Assembly (NCBI GenBank): GCA_041666125.1
Contig: JBAYHN010000015.1
Span: 1-22,652 of the forward strand
Source: JBAYHN01 sp041666125
GTDB lineage: Bacteria; Patescibacteriota; Gracilibacteria; UBA1369; UM-FILTER-53-11
Direction: 5' to 3'
DNA length: 22,652 nt
Shown here: positions 20,868 to 22,652 of the stretch, piece by piece
Position numbering within the stretch: the stretch's first letter is position 1
Layout: every line of letters starts with the position of its first letter
Notes under the pieces: model-generated
Told to the model about the DNA's origin: nothing
Seen by the model: only the letters and a program-made list of their open reading frames with translations
The model's database searches: none
Translations under genes and position numbers: made by a program

Positions 20868-22451
20868 TTATTTTAATCGGGACGAAATTTGAGTCAATAT
20901 CTTTTTGATGTCTTTACAATGAAATACCCGACATATGCAAAAATATGTTGCGATACCAATTGCAACTGCTGCGCTGGTCTGTATTAGGAGTTCGCTAAAC
21001 GTATCTATTTCTCCAGAGCTGCCAATTTTCTCGAAGATTTGTCCAACTAAAACTTTAGTCCCCTGCACTGTTAGCATCATTACCAGGGCGGCAAAAATGA
21101 ACTTCCAGATTTCTTTCCAGTCCAAAATATTTGCTTTAAGTTTTTTGCTAAGAAAAACTATGAGCAATGTGACGTTTACAATGTTTGTGATTGAATTTGC
21201 GAGAGCAAGGCCATAAGTGGAAAGGTTCAGCACTTTCGTAAAAGTTAAAGTCATTCCAATATTTAAAACAACTGCGATTATGCCGATTATGACCGGCGTT
21301 TTTGTGTCTTTTAGGGCGTAAAATGCGCGTGCCAACAAAAATACCAATCCGCCAAAAACAAGTCCGCCTAAAAATACGCCAAGTGTGTTTGCGGTCAGAA
21401 TCGTGTCGTTCCAGCTAAAATTGCCACGGCCAAGCAGCAGCCTAACTATTTGGAATCGCAATGTGAGCATTCCTAGAGTTAGCGGGATTAACAGGAAAAG
21501 CATTTGCCTTAAGTTGTTCGCAACTTCTTCTATGAATTCACTTTTTTTGCCGTCCACGGCGAGGCTGGAAAGAGTTCCAAAGCTCACAATCGCCACAGAA
21601 ATTCCAATTAAACCAATCGGAAGGCTTTCTAAATTTGAAGAAAAATTTATAACTGCGATGCTGCCGGAAGCAAGTGTGGAAGCCACTATTGTATCAACGA
21701 CGAGTGAAAGTTGAGTTACGGACATTCCAAAAACGCGTGGAATTGAAAGCTTAATCATTTCTTTTACTTTCGCGGAAAACCACATTCGCGGAATGGTAAA
21801 TCCATATCCGGATGTAAATACCGGAACGAGTTGAATAATCATATTTAAAAATGCACCAACTATTACTCCGATGGTGACGCCATAAACGCCATATTGCGGT
21901 GCGAGAAATAATGCACCGGCAATAATTCCCAAATTATAAACAATGGGCGCAAGGGAAAGTCCCCAAAAAATGTGAATTGCATTTTGAATTCCTCCTCCAA
22001 TGCTTCCAATCGTGAAAAAGATTGGAGTAATGAGCAGAATTCGCGTTAGATCAATTGTTGTTTGCATTTTTTCGGCATCAAATCCAGGAACGAAAATTTG
22101 CATTATCTGTGGAGTAAAAACAAAAAGAACGGCAACTACCGCAATTATTAAAACTAAAATTGTTCTTAATATTTCACTGGCAAAAACTTTGGCTTCTTCT
22201 CGACCTTCTTTTTTTAAAATTTCTACAAAAAGCGGCACAAAAGCAGCCGACAAAACGCCATAAGAAAGAAGGTTAAACAAAAAATCAGGCAACCTGAAAG
22301 CCGCATAATAAACGTCCAAATTGAAAATTGCTGGCTGATTTATCTGATCTGTGCCGGCTCCAAATTGCGCAGCCAGCATATTGTCCCTCACGAGTCCCAA
22401 AATTTTGCTGATTAGGAATGAAAGTCCCATCAGGAGCGTACCTGATCGCAT
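20868..22451 (-). CDS. murJ: lipid II flippase MurJ (MviN)
   Basis: A 527-residue polytopic membrane protein of the MOP exporter superfamily, with about 14 helices. It moves the peptidoglycan precursor lipid II across the membrane. The N-terminal signature is GLSFLISKILGLVRDNMLAA (9-28), then AFRLPDFLFNLLSYGVLSAAFVP (from about 51). Later marks are PIVYNLGIIAGALFLAPQYG and the ARAFYALKDTKTPV stretch. The ATG at 22451 has an in-frame stop (TAA) four codons upstream and a TAATCT (22462-22467) 10 nt before it. Length is normal. It is divergently oriented from the next, partial gene. Confidence 0.96.
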   Translation of the reverse strand: MRSGTLLMGLSFLISKILGLVRDNMLAAQFGAGTDQINQPAIFNLDVYYAAFRLPDFLFNLLSYGVLSAAFVPLFVEILKKEGREEAKVFASEILRTILVLIIAVVAVLFVFTPQIMQIFVPGFDAEKMQTTIDLTRILLITPIFFTIGSIGGGIQNAIHIFWGLSLAPIVYNLGIIAGALFLAPQYGVYGVTIGVIVGAFLNMIIQLVPVFTSGYGFTIPRMWFSAKVKEMIKLSIPRVFGMSVTQLSLVVDTIVASTLASGSIAVINFSSNLESLPIGLIGISVAIVSFGTLSSLAVDGKKSEFIEEVANNLRQMLFLLIPLTLGMLTLRFQIVRLLLGRGNFSWNDTILTANTLGVFLGGLVFGGLVFLLARAFYALKDTKTPVIIGIIAVVLNIGMTLTFTKVLNLSTYGLALANSITNIVNVTLLIVFLSKKLKANILDWKEIWKFIFAALVMMLTVQGTKVLVGQIFEKIGSSGEIDTFSELLIQTSAAVAIGIATYFCICRVFHCKDIKKILTQISSRLK

Positions 22452-22456
22452 AAGGG

Positions 22457-22485
22457 TTTACAGATTAGCGGTTTTGAGGTATAAT
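22457..22485 (+). promoter_or_regulatory. promoter of the partial gene at the right edge
   Basis: TTTACA (22457-22462), a 17-bp spacer, then a perfect TATAAT (22480-22485). The start of transcription is expected near 22492, about 20 nt before the ATG at 22512. It overlaps the leftward murJ promoter region. Confidence 0.75.
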
Positions 22486-22511
22486 TGTAGGAAACAAAAA
22501 TACAAAAATAT

Positions 22512-22652
22512 ATGAGTGCCAGTGCAAATATATATCCTGATTCAGCTAACGTAAATGGGAACGGCAATCCCAGTGGCCAAAAGTGCCCATTTAAGAGGTT
22601 TTCGATATCTTTTTTTAATCGATTGTTTAATATTAGCCCTTCTCAGTGGTCG
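22512..22652 (+). CDS. hypothetical protein, 5' part only
   Basis: An ATG after a strong promoter opens 47 codons without a stop up to the window edge. The visible N-terminus (MSASANIYPDSANVNGNGNP...) is Asn/Ser/Gly-rich and probably disordered, then CPFKRFSISFFNRLFNISPS has basic and aromatic residues. Too little is present to assign a family. Confidence 0.6.
   Translation, partial: MSASANIYPDSANVNGNGNPSGQKCPFKRFSISFFNRLFNISPSQWS

Noticed and set aside
1..22652. UGA recoding (as in Gracilibacteria/Absconditabacteria)
   Set aside because: UGA terminates valS, the methyltransferase and other genes at natural family ends, including ATGA overlaps.
1..22652. CRISPR arrays, insertion sequences, phage or defence genes
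   Set aside because: No regularly spaced repeats, transposase, integrase or known defence domains were seen.

Overview
The window looks like chromosomal DNA from a bacterium of the Candidate Phyla Radiation (Patescibacteria, Parcubacteria-like). This is inferred from the low-to-moderate GC, compact genes, scarcity of Shine-Dalgarno sequences, a cysteine-ladder protein of a type I associate with these genomes, a short EF-Ts, and many hypothetical small membrane proteins. TGA is used as a normal stop (for example in ATGA overlaps), so this is not a UGA-recoding lineage. I see no tRNA, rRNA, CRISPR array, transposase or phage gene.

Layout. 1-7389 is a leftward block: the N-terminal 710 codons of a large unrecognised protein (cut by the window edge), a TPR protein, a SanA/YdcF-like envelope protein translationally coupled to valS, and a cysteine-rich repeat protein. 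7425-8966 is a rightward membrane cluster: a PQ-loop/SemiSWEET-like protein, MscL, and a secreted-domain plus DUF2892 protein. 8989-9327 is a small leftward membrane protein. Its promoter is back-to-back with the promoter of the trp leader.

9369-10892 is the most interesting part. It holds a stand-alone tryptophan synthase beta gene (trpB) preceded by what appears to be a complete ribosome-mediated transcription attenuator: promoter, a 20-residue leader peptide with tandem Trp codons, and mutually exclusive hairpins ending in a U-tract terminator. The leader mRNA appears to be leaderless.

10901-14700 holds a leftward hypothetical protein, then rightward genes for a SAM methyltransferase, MntP, an isoprenylcysteine methyltransferase-like membrane protein, a secreted hypothetical, a cupin and a four-helix membrane protein, closed by a strong terminator. 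14701-17407 is the rpsB...tsf region, with two hypothetical genes placed between the two translation genes. 17423-19737 is ribBA-ribD (riboflavin pathway). 19680-22451 holds leftward genes for an AI-2E-family permease and MurJ, separated by two inverted repeats. A rightward gene starts at 22512 and runs off the window.

Many genes have a TATAAT-like box only 6-10 nt upstream of the start codon, which suggests widespread leaderless mRNAs. Shine-Dalgarno sequences are clear only inside or between genes (ribBA) and possibly at rpsB. All assignments come from reading motifs by eye; no database search was done.
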